Of a stretch of DNA of 64,000 nucleotides, positions 63,013 to 64,000 are shown in pieces. The DNA lies in NCBI GenBank assembly GCA_943788165.1, contig CALSPF010000001.1:434001-498000 (forward strand). Direction: 5' to 3'. The stretch comes from an uncultured Flavobacteriaceae bacterium (GTDB lineage: Bacteria > Bacteroidota > Bacteroidia > Flavobacteriales > Flavobacteriaceae). Position 1 is the stretch's first letter; the number at the start of each line of letters is the position of its first letter. The notes below the pieces were generated by a model that was given only the letters and a program-made list of their open reading frames with translations, had not been told where the DNA came from and searched no databases. The position numbers were made by a program, and so were the translations under genes.

Positions 63013-63961
63013 TAGATGTAGTTAGGTATTCTGAAATACTGTAGCGAGTGCTGTTTTTTTGTTGACCAACCAGCAGTTCTCCTAGGAAACCTGCTAAAAA
63101 AAACTGACTTCCTATGATCATGGTAGTCAAAGCAATATAAAACTCTGGGCGTTGTGCAATCAAGCGTCCATCTGGAGTGAAATACAATTTGTCAACCCCC
63201 AGGTAAACAGCAAAAGAAAAACCAATCAAAAATAAAATGGTTCCCCAAAGGCCAAAAAAGTGCATGGGCCGCTTACCGAAGCGATGAAGAAAACTAAGTG
63301 TAATAAGGTCTAAAAATCCATTTATAAAGCGATTTAATCCAAATTTGGTCACGCCGTATTTTCGTGCTTGATGCTGTACAATTTGTTCTTCAATGCGATT
63401 AAAACCCTCATGTGCTGCCAAAACGGGAATATAGCGATGCATTTCACCGTACACCTCAACTGTTTTGATGACCTCTTTGCGGTAGGCTTTTAAGCCACAA
63501 TTAAAGTCATGTAAATATATTCCGGAACTTCTACGCGCTGCCCAGTTGAATAATTTGGAAGGAATATTTTTAAAAAGCACTGAGTCATAACGCTTCTTTT
63601 TCCAACCCGATAAAATATCGAGCTTCTCGTCTAACAAGCGTTTGTAAAGCACCGGAATCTCCTCTGGAGAGTCCTGTAAGTCGGCATCCATGGTCATAAC
63701 AACATTTCCTTTTGCCTGAGCAAAACCTGCATGCAAAGCTTGCGATTTTCCGAAATTTCGCGCAAAACGAATCCCCTGTGTTGTAGAGTGTTTCTTACAT
63801 AAAGTACGAATACATTCCCAAGAATTGTCTGTACTTCCATCGTCTACAAATAGAATCTCAAAAGTAAGTTGAAGGGGTTCAACCGTTTTAAGGATCCAGC
63901 TGTGTAGTTCCGGAAGGGACTCTTCTTCGTTGAGTAAAGGAATAATGATTGTTAAGTCCAT
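63002..63961 (-). CDS. Family 2 glycosyltransferase, DPM1/GtrB-like (undecaprenyl-phosphate type)
   Basis: 319 aa. N-terminal GT2 domain (TIIIPLLNEEESLPEL, FVDDGSTDNS and MTMDADLQD with the metal-binding Asp pair, HDFNCGLKAYRKE), then two C-terminal membrane helices (LWGTILFLIGFSFAVYLGV and YIALTTMIIGSQFFLAG). This layout is that of enzymes that load sugars onto undecaprenyl phosphate at the inner membrane for envelope glycans. It is the first gene of a minus-strand operon with the phosphohexomutase, ABC exporter and methyltransferase, preceded by its own promoter boxes. Confidence 0.93.
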   Translation of the reverse strand: MDLTIIIPLLNEEESLPELHSWILKTVEPLQLTFEILFVDDGSTDNSWECIRTLCKKHSTTQGIRFARNFGKSQALHAGFAQAKGNVVMTMDADLQDSPEEIPVLYKRLLDEKLDILSGWKKKRYDSVLFKNIPSKLFNWAARRSSGIYLHDFNCGLKAYRKEVIKTVEVYGEMHRYIPVLAAHEGFNRIEEQIVQHQARKYGVTKFGLNRFINGFLDLITLSFLHRFGKRPMHFFGLWGTILFLIGFSFAVYLGVDKLYFTPDGRLIAQRPEFYIALTTMIIGSQFFLAGFLGELLVGQQKNSTRYSISEYLTTSNDT

Positions 63962-63977
63962 AGTCGTCTTGCGACTA

Positions 63978-63993
63978 CAAACTTACAAAAATA
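63978..63993 (-). promoter_or_regulatory. Promoter boxes of the GT2-phosphohexomutase operon
   Basis: Two adjacent exact TAnnTTTG matches on the minus strand: TATTTTTG (63986-63993) and TAAGTTTG (63978-63985), 16 to 24 bp before the GT2 ATG. A 6-bp inverted repeat (TAGTCG-N5-CGACTA, 63961-63977) lies between them and the start. Confidence 0.55.
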
Positions 63994-64000
63994 CCCGCTA

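Overview
The window looks like chromosomal DNA of a marine, proteorhodopsin-bearing member of the Flavobacteriia (Bacteroidota). Evidence: AT-rich sequence; promoter -7 boxes of the Bacteroidota type TAnnTTTG in front of several genes and no Shine-Dalgarno tracts; a green-type proteorhodopsin beside a retinal-forming blh gene; a giant type IX secretion system (T9SS) type B cargo followed by its PorP/SprF partner; and carA-eno-gltA in a row. Gene packing is very tight, with many stop/start overlaps, convergent genes overlapping by 4 to 23 bp, and divergent genes whose start codons touch. No rRNA, tRNA, CRISPR array, insertion sequence or prophage was recognised.

Layout. 1-3.8 kb: carA, eno, gltA. 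3.8-5.7 kb (minus): a Rossmann-fold SDR/DUF2867 protein and a small conserved unknown. 5.8-7.6 kb: argS, closed by a strong terminator. 7.6-9.4 kb: proteorhodopsin (minus) and blh (plus), divergent across 79 bp; together they form the light-driven proton pump and its chromophore supply. 9.4-18.3 kb: housekeeping and envelope genes (ffh, folD, a membrane protein, a VOC protein, queE, a methyltransferase, a YkgJ-type Cys-cluster protein, a NamZ-like muramidase, an FtsX/LolE-like permease, a cysteine synthase).

18.4-44.5 kb is the remarkable part: one 25.1-kb gene encoding an 8,372-residue secreted, SprB-like modular adhesin, translationally coupled to a PorP/SprF gene. Nearly half of it is a tandem array of 13 almost identical 858/867-bp units plus a diverged 14th. 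Further on, five copies of a cysteine-free module of roughly 60-110 residues with a Y-x-(I/V)-x-I-N-G-x-x-Y-like core are spliced into unrelated beta-sandwich host domains, two of them clearly interrupting recognisable hosts. Then come alternating A/B modules, a 960-bp internal duplication, a PKD domain and the T9SS type B C-terminal domain. A relic of a second PorP C-terminus lies downstream.

44.7-54 kb (minus): an M28 peptidase, a fatty-acid block (acyl-CoA dehydrogenase, MarR regulator with a 14-bp inverted-repeat operator candidate, acyl-CoA ligase) and purL. 54.2-58.3 kb (plus): a TetR regulator with a palindrome over its own -7 box, a small membrane protein, then a SulP transporter, beta-carbonic anhydrase and DUF2490 outer-membrane protein, which fits bicarbonate uptake and interconversion. 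58.3-64 kb (minus): a probable operon of GT2 glycosyltransferase, phosphohexomutase, an MsbA-like ABC exporter broken by a one-base frameshift, and an RsmB-like rRNA methyltransferase. Apart from the interior of genes, no stretch over 300 bp lacks a gene.
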